A stretch of DNA of 64,000 bases from an uncultured Lachnospiraceae bacterium (GTDB lineage: Bacteria; Bacillota; Clostridia; Lachnospirales; Lachnospiraceae), in the NCBI GenBank assembly GCA_947628955.1, contig CANRBX010000003.1:1-64000 (forward strand), given 5' to 3'. Shown here piece by piece: positions 34,692 to 43,076 of this stretch; within the stretch, counting starts at the first letter, position 1, and each line of letters opens with the position of its first letter. A program made the translations under genes and the position numbers. The notes under the pieces were generated by a model. It did not search any database. It worked only from the letters and a program-made list of their open reading frames with translations, and was not told where the DNA came from.

Positions 34692-34745
34692 CAAAATAGT
34701 ATGAATTTAAAATAGTAATTAATTCAAAATAATATGAATCAGTAT
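34692..34745. promoter_or_regulatory. AT-rich triple repeat between divergent genes
   Basis: AAAATAGTATGAATT, AAAATAGTAATTAATTC and AAAATAATATGAATC follow one another in the 270-base gap between the minus-strand PPTase and plus-strand hydrolase genes. It probably holds the promoter(s) of one or both; exact boxes cannot be assigned. Confidence 0.4.
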
Positions 34746-34850
34746 AGCACAGATTTCTCCTGCGCACCACTGCAGAAAGGGCCGCCGGACGCTGAAATCG
34801 TGTGTTAAAAATCCTGTGTGGAAAATCCTGTACGGAATGGAGGAGTACCT

Positions 34851-35654
34851 ATGTATCTGGAGAAGGAAGACGTTTCTTTATATTACGAGGTGAGAGGAGA
34901 GGGGGAACCCCTGCTGCTGATCCACGGCGCGGTTGTGGACGCAGACCTGTACCGGCGGTCGGCGGAACTGCTGTCGCGGTTTTACCGGGTGATCACGTTT
35001 GACCGCAGAGGAAATTCGCGCAGTATCTGCAAGGGGGAGCGGACCTTCTGCATGGAGGATCAGGTCAGGGATATCCGCGATCTGCTGGACGAGCTCGGCG
35101 CCGGGAGCGCGTACGTGGTCGGAGCGAGCGCCGGCGCGGCGATCGGGCAGAATTTCCTGCAGACATATCCGGAGAGGGTGCGGCATCTCATCATGTACGA
35201 GCCGGCGATGCATGCGGTGATGATGGATGAGCCGGACGTCCGCGAGTGGATCGGGCAGATGCAGGAGCTGATCGGGCGGAGAAGGTACAATACCGCGATC
35301 CTGCAGTTTGCCAGACATATTGCCTCGTTTGACGAGCGCAGCCCGAAGCGCGATCCGGAAACATCGCGACGGGAGATGGGGAACCATGAGTACATGCTCA
35401 CGCAGGAATTCCCGGCCCAGGTATCCTACCGGCCGGACATGGAGAAGCTGAAGGCGGCGGCCGGTAAGATCACGGTCGCCGCGGGAGAAAAAAGCGGAAA
35501 TACCGTCTATGTGCGGACGGCGGTCCGCCTGGGAGAGATCCTCGGGAAAAAGGTGCTTTACTATCCGGGCTACCACAACCTCCCGTATGATCTGCCGGAG
35601 GAATTTGCCGTGTGCGTTCTCGGGACCCTGATGCTGAATGCCCGGGGAGAGTGA
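34851..35654 (+). CDS. Alpha/beta-hydrolase
   Basis: A 267-residue hydrolase of the alpha/beta fold. It has the oxyanion strand LLLIHGAVVDADLYRR, a nucleophile elbow GASAG (catalytic Ser) near residue 98, and a C-terminal His in YYPGYHNLPYD. The TFDRRGNSRS stretch matches the strand before the lid. Start is ATG 34851 (AGGAGT site), 11 codons inside the track ORF. Substrate is unknown; many relatives are esterases or lactonases. Confidence 0.88.
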   Translation: MYLEKEDVSLYYEVRGEGEPLLLIHGAVVDADLYRRSAELLSRFYRVITFDRRGNSRSICKGERTFCMEDQVRDIRDLLDELGAGSAYVVGASAGAAIGQNFLQTYPERVRHLIMYEPAMHAVMMDEPDVREWIGQMQELIGRRRYNTAILQFARHIASFDERSPKRDPETSRREMGNHEYMLTQEFPAQVSYRPDMEKLKAAAGKITVAAGEKSGNTVYVRTAVRLGEILGKKVLYYPGYHNLPYDLPEEFAVCVLGTLMLNARGE

Positions 35655-35739
35655 GGACGGCACGGCCCTGGTGCAGCGATTCGCAGATAACTGCACCAGA
35701 TCGACTGCCTGATTTCCCGACTGCACAGGCCCGGAATCC

Positions 35740-37710
35740 TCAGCGCGGCCCGCACTGCTCCGCCTCGCCGCCGCCGGTGAAAAAGGAAATGATCTCATCC
35801 TTTGTCTTCAGCATTTTGAGCGTCTCGATGTCGAGCGACTCATTGCAGAAGGTGTGGCTCAGCAGGAAGAGCATGGCCGCGTCTTCCGGGCGGAGCGCGG
35901 CGAGGACGACGATGCGGATCTTGCGGGAATTCCAGATAACGCGGTGATCGAAGGTCGTGACGGACAGCCGCGTCTCGGAGGACGGCGCCAGCGAGTGCAT
36001 AAATACGATGCCGGGGCTGATCACGAAGGTTGAGATGGATTCGCGGCGCAGCAGGTCTGTAACGTATTCCGCCGGGACGATGCCGTCCGAGACAAAATCG
36101 GAGGCCATGGATTCGATCACATTAAATTTATCGTCCGGTTCCGCCTTTTCATGCCAGTGGGCTTTGGCGAGGAGCTGCTTAAGCGGCAGGCTGCCGGTAT
36201 GGCAGAGCTTCTGGACGCGCCGGCTGTGGATGCAGGCCGAGAGCGTCAGGTAGTCGCGCGGGCTCAGAAACGGGCTGAGCTGGATCGTGTCGACGCCGGG
36301 CTGGTCGGTGATCTTTTTCCGAACGGTCGAAAGGATCAGGTCGGTGTCCCGGAAGTCGCGGGCGTTTTTCAGGTTGATCGGCAGCAGAGCGGTCACATCG
36401 ATGTATTTGCCGAACGCGCCGAGCACCTTCCGCTTCAGGGACCATGCGGCCGGCATGTTCAGATGGCAGCAGATGACGGCTTTCAGCTTGAGCTCCGGAT
36501 GCGTGTCATACAGAAATTCCAGCGCGCCGGAGACACAGTAGGCCAGGTAGAGAAGCTCGGTCTCGGTCACATAGCAGCCCAGGTGCGAGAGCGCCAGATC
36601 TTCAATGAGATAGGCGATCTCATACTCTGTGAGCAGATTTTCTTTCGCAATATCGTAATTTCCCTGTTCATTAAAAATGCGGTCGGGCACCTGCAGGTAC
36701 TGAATATAGAAAAGCAGGGTAATATAGAAATCTTCATCTTTGGAAAAATCAAGGCCGAAGATTTCCAGAACCCTTTTCAGGTAAGCGTCGGCGAGACGGA
36801 TTGTCACGTCGGTGAAATGTGAGTGCACATTCTGCCGGCTCACCTCGGCGACGCCGGGCAGGCAGGCATTGACGACCCTCAGATAGATGTCGTCCTTTTC
36901 TTCCCGGGAAAAGGAGCGGGCGAACTGCGCCTCGAGCGCCCGGAACAGATCGTCGACCGCGTGGGAGACCGGCAGGTTTTTCCGCGGAACCGGTTCGGCC
37001 GCGGGAAGCGGGTGGCCGGATCTGACGCGGTGGTACATGATCGCCACGGCGAGGTTCAGCGACACCAGGCTCGGGTCCTCCATTGCGATGTGGTATCTGC
37101 CGAGATGGACCGGGATTTCATCCATGATGTATTCCAGGACGTCCCTGTCCAGAAAATGATAGCCGTAATAGGCATTGTCCCGCGCATTATAATTCCAGTC
37201 CTCGTGAAAAAGACGGTTGAGAACGGCCCGTCTTTTTTTCTCGTCCGGCTCCAGTGACAGAAGCTCCCGGTTCTGGATGAACTGGATCTGCGGCCCGGAG
37301 AGCACATATTTCATGCGCAGGTGGTGCAGGTCGTGCTCCAGGGTTGTGTGACTGACGTACATTTCGTCTTCCAGGTCGTAAATATCGAGCGGCTCGTCCG
37401 ACAGGCAGAGCCGGAATGCCAGATAGCGGACCCGGTCGTCCTTTGTGAAAAAGGCGTAGTCGATCTGATTCATGTTGTTGATCAGCTCCGGCTCTTCCGC
37501 AAAGTAGAGATAGCCCTTGCTGCGCTCCGAGAGGATCCGGGCGTGATACGGGGCGAGCGTCCGGTTGATCTCCGCGACGTCGCTGCGTATGGTCCGGGGC
37601 GAGACATTCAGCTGCCTGGCCAGCGTATTTCCCGTGATGAAGCCGTCGGTTCCCTGCATAATATGAAGAAGCTTTTTCTGCCGCAGCGACAGGTTCAGTG
37701 TGTTGTTCAT
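35740..37710 (-). CDS. PRD-domain transcriptional activator (BglG/MtlR-like) with EIIA-like domain
   Basis: A 656-residue PTS-linked regulator. N-terminal helix-turn-helix domains (LRQKKLLHIMQGTDGFITGNTLARQLNVSPRTIRSDV and a second around SHTTLEHDLHHLRMKY) bind DNA. Two PRD-like helical regions (about 180-400) would be phosphorylated on histidines by HPr or an EIIB. An EIIB-like stretch (AVICCHLNMPAAWSLKRKV) and a C-terminal EIIA-type domain (about 515-645, with FVISPGIVFMHSLAPSSETRLSV) follow. It diverges from the aldolase/dehydrogenase genes at 37933 and likely controls them. No PTS transport genes lie beside it, so its phosphate donor must be encoded elsewhere. Confidence 0.88.
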   Translation of the reverse strand: MNNTLNLSLRQKKLLHIMQGTDGFITGNTLARQLNVSPRTIRSDVAEINRTLAPYHARILSERSKGYLYFAEEPELINNMNQIDYAFFTKDDRVRYLAFRLCLSDEPLDIYDLEDEMYVSHTTLEHDLHHLRMKYVLSGPQIQFIQNRELLSLEPDEKKRRAVLNRLFHEDWNYNARDNAYYGYHFLDRDVLEYIMDEIPVHLGRYHIAMEDPSLVSLNLAVAIMYHRVRSGHPLPAAEPVPRKNLPVSHAVDDLFRALEAQFARSFSREEKDDIYLRVVNACLPGVAEVSRQNVHSHFTDVTIRLADAYLKRVLEIFGLDFSKDEDFYITLLFYIQYLQVPDRIFNEQGNYDIAKENLLTEYEIAYLIEDLALSHLGCYVTETELLYLAYCVSGALEFLYDTHPELKLKAVICCHLNMPAAWSLKRKVLGAFGKYIDVTALLPINLKNARDFRDTDLILSTVRKKITDQPGVDTIQLSPFLSPRDYLTLSACIHSRRVQKLCHTGSLPLKQLLAKAHWHEKAEPDDKFNVIESMASDFVSDGIVPAEYVTDLLRRESISTFVISPGIVFMHSLAPSSETRLSVTTFDHRVIWNSRKIRIVVLAALRPEDAAMLFLLSHTFCNESLDIETLKMLKTKDEIISFFTGGGEAEQCGPR

Positions 37711-37783
37711 GAAAATGGTCTCCTCTGCGTGTACATTATTGTGATCCTGCGTATGTGGAATTGCCGGCAGACGGGGCGAAGCA

Positions 37784-37830
37784 CTGTTTCCTCCCGAAAC
37801 AGAATGCAGAGCGCCCTGTGCACTGCATTC
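37784..37830. promoter_or_regulatory. Two inverted repeats in the PRD regulator / aldolase divergent region
   Basis: CTGTTTC-CTCCC-GAAACAG (37784-37802) is a perfect 7-bp palindrome, and GAATGCAG ... CTGCATTC (37802-37830) a perfect 8-bp one. They abut one another about 45 bases upstream of the plus-strand -35 box, which suits activator binding by the PRD protein. Confidence 0.5.
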
Positions 37831-37874
37831 AGTTTATCACAAGCCGTTGCCGTTTTGAAGAGGAAAAAGGAAAT

Positions 37875-37903
37875 TTGAGGATCGGCGGAAAAGGATTTAT
37901 GAT
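37875..37903 (+). promoter_or_regulatory. Promoter of the aldolase operon
   Basis: TTGAGG (37875-37880) and TATGAT (37898-37903) with a 17-base spacer; the start codon follows about 30 bases later, leaving a very short leader with an AGGAGGT site. Confidence 0.65.
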
Positions 37904-37932
37904 AAAAACAAAAAAACAGGAGGTACGGTAGC

Positions 37933-38571
37933 ATGAAATACGAAAACATTAGAAAGATTGTTCTGGATGCGATTCTGGAGGCAGTGGACATGGGGCTGGT
38001 GCATGGCACATCCGGCAACATCGCGCTGAGGGACGACACGGACGATGTCATTGCGGTTACGCCGAGCGGAATTTCCTACAAGGGAATGACGGCTGATCAG
38101 ATCGCGATCGTGGACCTGAACGGCAAGTGGCTGGACGGCCCGTTCAAGCCGTCATCTGAGATCCCGATGCACTCGGCTGTCATCAGGGCGAGAAAAGATG
38201 TGAAGGCGACGGTACATACGCACGGCATGTTCGCGACGATCGCAGCGATGAGCGGGGAGCTTCTGCCGGTGACGCCGCCTCAGACAGAGTTCGTGCCGGT
38301 AGGCATCGTGCCGTTCACAATGCCGGGCAGCAACGAGGTGGCGGAGCGCGTTGTCGAGGCGCTCGGCGCTGACGGCAGGGCTGTCCTGATCAAGAATCAC
38401 GGAATGTTCTGCTGCGGCAAGAACATGAAGGCTGCAATGGCGGCTGCGATCTACACGGAAGAGATGGCTCAGACCGCGTACTACGCAAAGGTTCTCGGCG
38501 TGTACCAGCCGATGCCGGAAGAGGCGATCCGCAAGATGAAAGAGCTGATCGCAGCAGACCAGGCCGTATAA
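37933..38571 (+). CDS. Class II aldolase / ribulose-5-phosphate epimerase family protein
   Basis: A 212-residue AraD/FucA-type enzyme. The metal-binding histidines are visible in VHTHGMFA and KNHGMFCCG, the phosphate loops in GTSGNIALRD and TPSGISYKGM, and the catalytic acid in SSEIPMHSAV. Such enzymes cleave or epimerise ketose phosphates (L-fuculose-, L-rhamnulose- or ribulose-phosphate) using zinc. Its neighbour is an iron-dependent alcohol dehydrogenase, the usual partner that reduces the lactaldehyde released by fuculose-phosphate aldolase. The sugar itself cannot be assigned, since no kinase or isomerase lies alongside. Confidence 0.92.
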   Translation: MKYENIRKIVLDAILEAVDMGLVHGTSGNIALRDDTDDVIAVTPSGISYKGMTADQIAIVDLNGKWLDGPFKPSSEIPMHSAVIRARKDVKATVHTHGMFATIAAMSGELLPVTPPQTEFVPVGIVPFTMPGSNEVAERVVEALGADGRAVLIKNHGMFCCGKNMKAAMAAAIYTEEMAQTAYYAKVLGVYQPMPEEAIRKMKELIAADQAV

Positions 38572-38654
38572 GGGAGAGGCGCCTGGCGCAGGCTTTCTGA
38601 CAAACTGCCCCTGACGGAAGAGAGGGGCGATACCAAATTTCAGGAGGAAAACAA

Positions 38655-39800
38655 ATGCCTTACGACTTTTTTGTAAAGAGTGATATTGTATTCGGATGCG
38701 GCGCGATCAAAAGACTGCCGGATATCCTGAAGGAGTACAATGCGAAAAAGGTCATGCTTGTATACGACGGCGGCGTGAAGGCGGCCGGGATCGCGGACAT
38801 CGTGCTCGCCGAGATGAAAAAGGCCGGCGTGGAGATCGTCATTTTTGACGGCGTGATCCCGAACCCGACGAACGAGGTGGTAGAGACTGCCGCGAAGATC
38901 GCGCAGGACGAGAAGGTAGACGTGTTCGTGGCGGCGGGCGGCGGCAGCAGCATCGACCTGACAAAGGCAGTCAACGTGCTGATGACGAATCCGGGCCCGA
39001 TCGGACAGTACGGCGGCATGAATCTGGTGAAAAATCCGCTTCTGCCCCTGATCGCCATTCCGACGACGGCGGGAACCTCGAGCGAGATCACGAATGTCAG
39101 CGCGCTTATCGACACCGAGAAAGTCATCAAATATGTGGTGATCGATAACAAGATCGTCGCTTCCAAGGTGATCGCAGACCCGGATTTCACGAAGACGATG
39201 CCGGTGTCTGTGACGGCCGCGACCGGCATGGATGCGATCACGCACGCGGTGGAGAGCTATATTTCCAACATGGCGACGCCGCTGACGGAGTACAATTCGC
39301 TGGCCGGACTGAAGATCCTGCACGAATATCTGCCGAGGGCCGTGAAGGACGGCTCCGACATGGAAGCGAGAGAGAAGATGATGCTCGGCTGCATCATTAC
39401 CGGATTCGGATTCTCGAATGCAAACCTTGGGCTGGTGCATGCGATCGCGCATACGCTGAGCGCGCACTTCCAGCTGGCGCACGGCATGGCAAACGCAACG
39501 GTTCTGCCGTATGTGATCGCGTTTAACGCAGAGTCCTGCCCGGAGAAAATGGTCGATATGGCGAAGACGATCGGCCTGCCGGTAAGCGGAAGCCTGGATG
39601 AGGACAAGTATCTGCTTTCGAAAGAGCTTCTGAGGCTGACGAAGGAGCTCGGCATCCGCACCCTGTCACAGCAGGGGATCAGGGAGAGCGACCTGGAAAT
39701 GCTTGCGGACGATGTGCTGCATGAGCCGGTGCTCGGCTTCAACCCGCGCCAGGGCGTGACGAAGGCGGACGTGCTGGAGATCCTGCACAAAGCATTCTGA
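38655..39800 (+). CDS. Iron-containing alcohol dehydrogenase (lactaldehyde reductase-like)
   Basis: A 381-residue group III dehydrogenase. NAD-binding region GGGSSIDLTKAVN; metal ligands in DAITHAVESY, GLVHAIAHTLSAHFQLAHGMANA. It resembles FucO and 1,3-propanediol dehydrogenases and would reduce a short aldehyde to an alcohol, removing the product of the neighbouring aldolase and regenerating NAD+. AGGAGG precedes ATG 38655; the gap to the aldolase gene is only about 80 bases. Confidence 0.94.
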   Translation: MPYDFFVKSDIVFGCGAIKRLPDILKEYNAKKVMLVYDGGVKAAGIADIVLAEMKKAGVEIVIFDGVIPNPTNEVVETAAKIAQDEKVDVFVAAGGGSSIDLTKAVNVLMTNPGPIGQYGGMNLVKNPLLPLIAIPTTAGTSSEITNVSALIDTEKVIKYVVIDNKIVASKVIADPDFTKTMPVSVTAATGMDAITHAVESYISNMATPLTEYNSLAGLKILHEYLPRAVKDGSDMEAREKMMLGCIITGFGFSNANLGLVHAIAHTLSAHFQLAHGMANATVLPYVIAFNAESCPEKMVDMAKTIGLPVSGSLDEDKYLLSKELLRLTKELGIRTLSQQGIRESDLEMLADDVLHEPVLGFNPRQGVTKADVLEILHKAF

Positions 39801-39801
39801 G

Positions 39802-39999
39802 TGATAAAGCCCAGTCTCCATGCGGCCTGCGCGGCAAACGAAGTTTACCGGTGCAAGTCCGCATGAGAGACGCTAACAGATATGAGCAAAAAAGCGGATG
39901 CGAGCGAAAGAGAGCAGGAGCGATTTGCGAATATCTGGGGGAGTGCGGGAGCACGGAGCGATCCGAAGGGCTTTATCATAAGAATAAGTCCGCATGAGA
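39802..39999 (+). ncRNA. Candidate structured RNA element between the dehydrogenase and MFS genes
   Basis: TGATAAAGCCC (39802-39812) pairs perfectly with GGGCTTTATCA (39968-39978), closing a 155-base interior. Inside are a long hairpin (39814-39871: GTCTC/CATGCGG paired with CCGCATG/GAGAC, then TGCGCGG with CCGGTGCA and an AAAC-GAA-GTTT tip); a stem AGATATGAGCAAA/TTTGCGAATATCT (39878-39890 with 39924-39936) containing tandem G-A mismatches; and two small hairpins closed by GNRA-type loops, GTGC-GGGA-GCAC (39943-39954) and CGGA-GCGA-TCCG (39954-39965). AAGTCCGCATGAGA from the first hairpin recurs at 39986-39999. I recognise no known class. It could be a cis-regulatory leader of the MFS gene. 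Confidence 0.5.
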
Positions 40000-40040
40000 C
40001 ATAAGTCTTAGAAGAAAGTGAAAACGGAGGGAACCGGAAC

Positions 40041-41198
40041 ATGGATACTGGGAAAAAAATACGCGTGATTATTTCGATTGTCGCCATCTCATTTCTTCAG
40101 GGGCTGCAGTACTCTGTCTCCCCGGTGCTGGGACAGATTCAGGAGCATTTTTCAGGCGTCAGCGTGAGTCTTGTGCAGATGCTGATCACGGGGCCTGCGC
40201 TTCTGGCGATGGTGATCGCGCTGATCTCGGGCGCGCTTGTGGTGAAGATTACCAAGAAGCAGCTGCTGATCTTCGGAAGCTTTGTGGCCGGGATCACAGG
40301 TTTCATTCCGCTTCTGGCGGACAATTTCATGCTGCTGTTCGTGTGCCGCATCCTGTACGGGATCGGGCTCGGACTGGCGACAGCGCTGAATACGGCAGTC
40401 GTGGCAGAATTTTTTGAGGGTGACGAGCGGACATCCGCGATGGGCATCCAGGCAGCCAGTGTGGGAGCAGGTATGGTGGCGGCCACGACTCTTGCGGGAA
40501 TTCTGGGGAAGAACGGCTTTACGTGGGCGTATGCGACGCACACGATCGGCTTTATCTCCATGATCCTGATCGCGCTGATGCTGCCCGAGACCGGCACGGC
40601 AAAGGTGACCAGCACGGAAAAGATCCGTCTGAACGCGGATGTGTTCAAGGTGTCGTTTCTCGGCATGCTGGAGTTTCTGTTCCTGATCAGTTTCACGACG
40701 AACATTGCGATGCACATCAGCGGGAGCCTGGCAGGGGACACCGGCGTGTCGGGCAATCTGACCGGAATTTTTTCCGGATCGCAGATCGTGATGGGCCTGA
40801 TCCTCGGGGCGGTGTCAAAGATCACGGGTAAGTACACGCTTCCGGCGGCGATGACCAGCTTTGTGCTGGGCGCCGTCCTGCTGGTGCTGTTTCCGGGGAA
40901 CTTCGCGATGCTGGCGGTTGGAGCCGTTCTCTGCGGCTTCTCCCAGGGAATGTTCATCCCGACAGCGATGGTGGCCGTCTCAAATGCGGTCAGGCCGGTC
41001 GCGACGGCGATGGCGTCAGCCTGCTTTACGTGCTTCATGTGCGCAGGCCAGCTGATCTCGCCGACCGTGCTGAACGGTGTGTCCGGCGCGCTGTTCGGGG
41101 ACACCTCGACAACGCACGTATACATCATCGCGGCAGTCGGCATGGCGCTCTCAGCGGTGCTGGCGGTGATCATAACAAATACAATAAAAGAGCGGTAA
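40041..41198 (+). CDS. Major facilitator superfamily transporter
   Basis: A 385-residue carrier with twelve predicted helices in two halves. The first half carries the loop LFVCRILYGIGLGLATALNTAVVAEFF, typical of MFS signature positions near helix 4. Substrate group is not obvious; position downstream of the aldolase and dehydrogenase and upstream of a 2-hydroxyacid dehydrogenase suggests a sugar acid, polyol or the diol product. CGGAGGG precedes ATG 40041. The stop codon lies in the first unit of a 38-bp tandem repeat array. Confidence 0.88.
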   Translation: MDTGKKIRVIISIVAISFLQGLQYSVSPVLGQIQEHFSGVSVSLVQMLITGPALLAMVIALISGALVVKITKKQLLIFGSFVAGITGFIPLLADNFMLLFVCRILYGIGLGLATALNTAVVAEFFEGDERTSAMGIQAASVGAGMVAATTLAGILGKNGFTWAYATHTIGFISMILIALMLPETGTAKVTSTEKIRLNADVFKVSFLGMLEFLFLISFTTNIAMHISGSLAGDTGVSGNLTGIFSGSQIVMGLILGAVSKITGKYTLPAAMTSFVLGAVLLVLFPGNFAMLAVGAVLCGFSQGMFIPTAMVAVSNAVRPVATAMASACFTCFMCAGQLISPTVLNGVSGALFGDTSTTHVYIIAAVGMALSAVLAVIITNTIKER

Positions 41199-41466
41199 AT
41201 TTCCGGGATCACGGGGAATGTCCGGGGAAGGCGTAAATTTGCAGATCACGGCGGATGCGTAAGGAAAACGATAGTTTCCGGCATCATAGCGGATACGCGA
41301 GGGAAATGGCATATTTCGGACATTGCGGCGAATGCTCGTGAGAAGCGGTAAATTTCCGGATTACGGCGAACGCTTGGGAAAACGATAATTTCCGGTATTA
41401 CGGCAGGTGCCTGAGGGAAATGGCATATTTCTGACATCATGGTGAATGTCCGGGGAAGGTGGATCC
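41192..41466. repeat. Seven contiguous ~38-bp repeats starting at the MFS stop codon
   Basis: The unit TAAATTTCCGGATTACGGCG plus AACGCTTGGGAAAACGA recurs with TTT anchors at 41200, 41238, 41275, 41314, 41353, 41389 and 41428 (period 36-39, mean 38). The first unit includes the MFS stop codon. There are no spacers between units, so it is not CRISPR. It fills the otherwise gene-free stretch to the next gene. Confidence 0.88.
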
Positions 41467-41637
41467 CCGGAGAAGTACGGCGGAGTTCAGGATCCGGAAA
41501 AAAGAGACAGATAAGGATAAGGAAAGAGTTTTGAAATAGAAATGTTCCATTCGGCGCATACAGGGCGGCCGGGGGATACAAAAGGGCGAAGACGAAAAGC
41601 AACGAAAACGAAGAGTAAAAATGGAGGAAATGATCAG

Positions 41638-42693
41638 ATGAAGAAGAAAATGGCATTATGTACGCCGATCCCTGAGAAATTTATGGCGTATATCAACGAG
41701 CAGTGCGATGTTACGATCTGCGGCGAGCTGAAGCATGGAAAAGGAAACGTCACAGAGGAAATGACGAGAGAAGAGTGCATGGGCAATGAGCTGGTCGTGC
41801 TTGGCGACGAGTATGCGGGCGCGGACACGATCAAGGCATGGGCAGATTCCGGCATGAAGTTCATGGGCGTTGCGAAGGGAACGCCGGCGACGGTGGATTA
41901 CGACGCGATCGCAGCTGCAGGGCTTGAGCTGTCCTACACGCCGGGCAGAAACCGCGTGGCCGTGGCAGAGTTCAACATGGGCCTGATGATCGCTGCGGCG
42001 AGACACCTGACGCTGAGTGCAACGGGCCTCTCTAAGGGCGAGCATGTCGGTCCGGCCAAGGACGACATCTATGATGTACCGGATATCAAGAACGTGACAT
42101 TTGGACCGCTCGATGAGAAACATCCGTTTACGGATTATGGCATCGGCTTTGAGCTGTACGGCAAGAAGCTCGGCATCGCAGGCTACGGCGCGATCGGCCG
42201 CGAGGTGGCTGTCCGCGCGATGGCGTTTGGCATGGAGATCCTGGCTTACGATCCGTACATGCCGGCTGAGAGGATTGAGAAGGACGGCGCGAAGGCAGTC
42301 GATCTCGACACGATGCTGAGCGAGAGCGACATCGTGAGCATCCATCTTCCGGTTCTCCCGTCCACGAAGGGCATGGTGAACAAGGACTGGTTCTCAAAGA
42401 TGAAGCCGACTGCATATGTGATCAACACGGCGAGAGCAGCCGTTATCGACCAGAAGGATTTCGTGGAAGCACTGCAGAACAAGGTGATCGCGGGCGCTGC
42501 GATCGATGTGTACTGGGAAGAGCCGGTGCCGGCGAACCATCCGCTGCTGAAGATGAGAAACGTCGTGTGCACGCCGCATATGGCCGGCCTCACAACCGAC
42601 GTCGACAGCTGGTCCGGCACAATGATGGGCGAGGAAGTAACCGCTTATCTGAAGGGCGAGCCGAGAAAGTACCTGTGGAAGGTCAGAAAATAA
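41638..42693 (+). CDS. NAD-dependent D-isomer-specific 2-hydroxyacid dehydrogenase
   Basis: A 351-residue enzyme interconverting a 2-hydroxyacid and 2-ketoacid. It has the Rossmann motif GYGAIGREVAVRAM, cofactor-selecting acidic residue in AYDPYMP (NADH-type), catalytic Arg in NTARAAVID, Glu in DVYWEEPVP and His in CTPHMAGLT. The start is ATG 41638 (GGAGG upstream), 32 codons inside the track ORF. It probably belongs to the same sugar-acid pathway as the aldolase set but, because the repeat array separates it from the MFS gene, it may have its own promoter. Confidence 0.93.
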   Translation: MKKKMALCTPIPEKFMAYINEQCDVTICGELKHGKGNVTEEMTREECMGNELVVLGDEYAGADTIKAWADSGMKFMGVAKGTPATVDYDAIAAAGLELSYTPGRNRVAVAEFNMGLMIAAARHLTLSATGLSKGEHVGPAKDDIYDVPDIKNVTFGPLDEKHPFTDYGIGFELYGKKLGIAGYGAIGREVAVRAMAFGMEILAYDPYMPAERIEKDGAKAVDLDTMLSESDIVSIHLPVLPSTKGMVNKDWFSKMKPTAYVINTARAAVIDQKDFVEALQNKVIAGAAIDVYWEEPVPANHPLLKMRNVVCTPHMAGLTTDVDSWSGTMMGEEVTAYLKGEPRKYLWKVRK

Positions 42694-42729
42694 GAGACAG
42701 ATGTCCTGAGACGGCATGTGTTAAGATTC

Positions 42730-42777
42730 ATGGCAGCGGAAAGCCTGTACAGCGGACTTTTCGCTGCCATAGTTTTT
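42730..42777 (+). terminator. Rho-independent terminator after the 2-hydroxyacid dehydrogenase
   Basis: ATGGCAGCG (42730-42738) pairs with CGCTGCCAT (42762-42770), with further GAAAG/CTTTT pairing inside, followed by AGTTTTT. In the rest of the gap to 43076 I see no gene. Confidence 0.85.
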
Positions 42778-43076
42778 ACAGTCATATTTTGATCATACTG
42801 GAGCCTATGGCTTTTGCGGCAGATTAAACAAAATGGAATCCGGGGCAGTATTTGGAGAATGGTGCGACAGATGTCAGAGCAGATTTTCTTTATTGACATG
42901 ACAGGGAATGCGTTATAAAAAGAAGTCAGGGAGAACCGAAAATGAAACTGGCAATAAAAGCAGAAAAAGCAGGATGATGGCAGAGGAAAAGCAAATGGAT
43001 TTTTATGCAGATGCGTCCGGATGGATATGCATAGTGGGCGGATCTGCAAAGAGGATACAAGGAAGGACAGACGGAC

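Noticed and set aside
39841-39870. Cobalamin riboswitch or tRNA T-arm suggested by CCGGTGCAAGTCCGC
   Set aside because: No B12-box or other riboswitch core surrounds it, and no acceptor or anticodon arms are present; it is one side of a longer hairpin.
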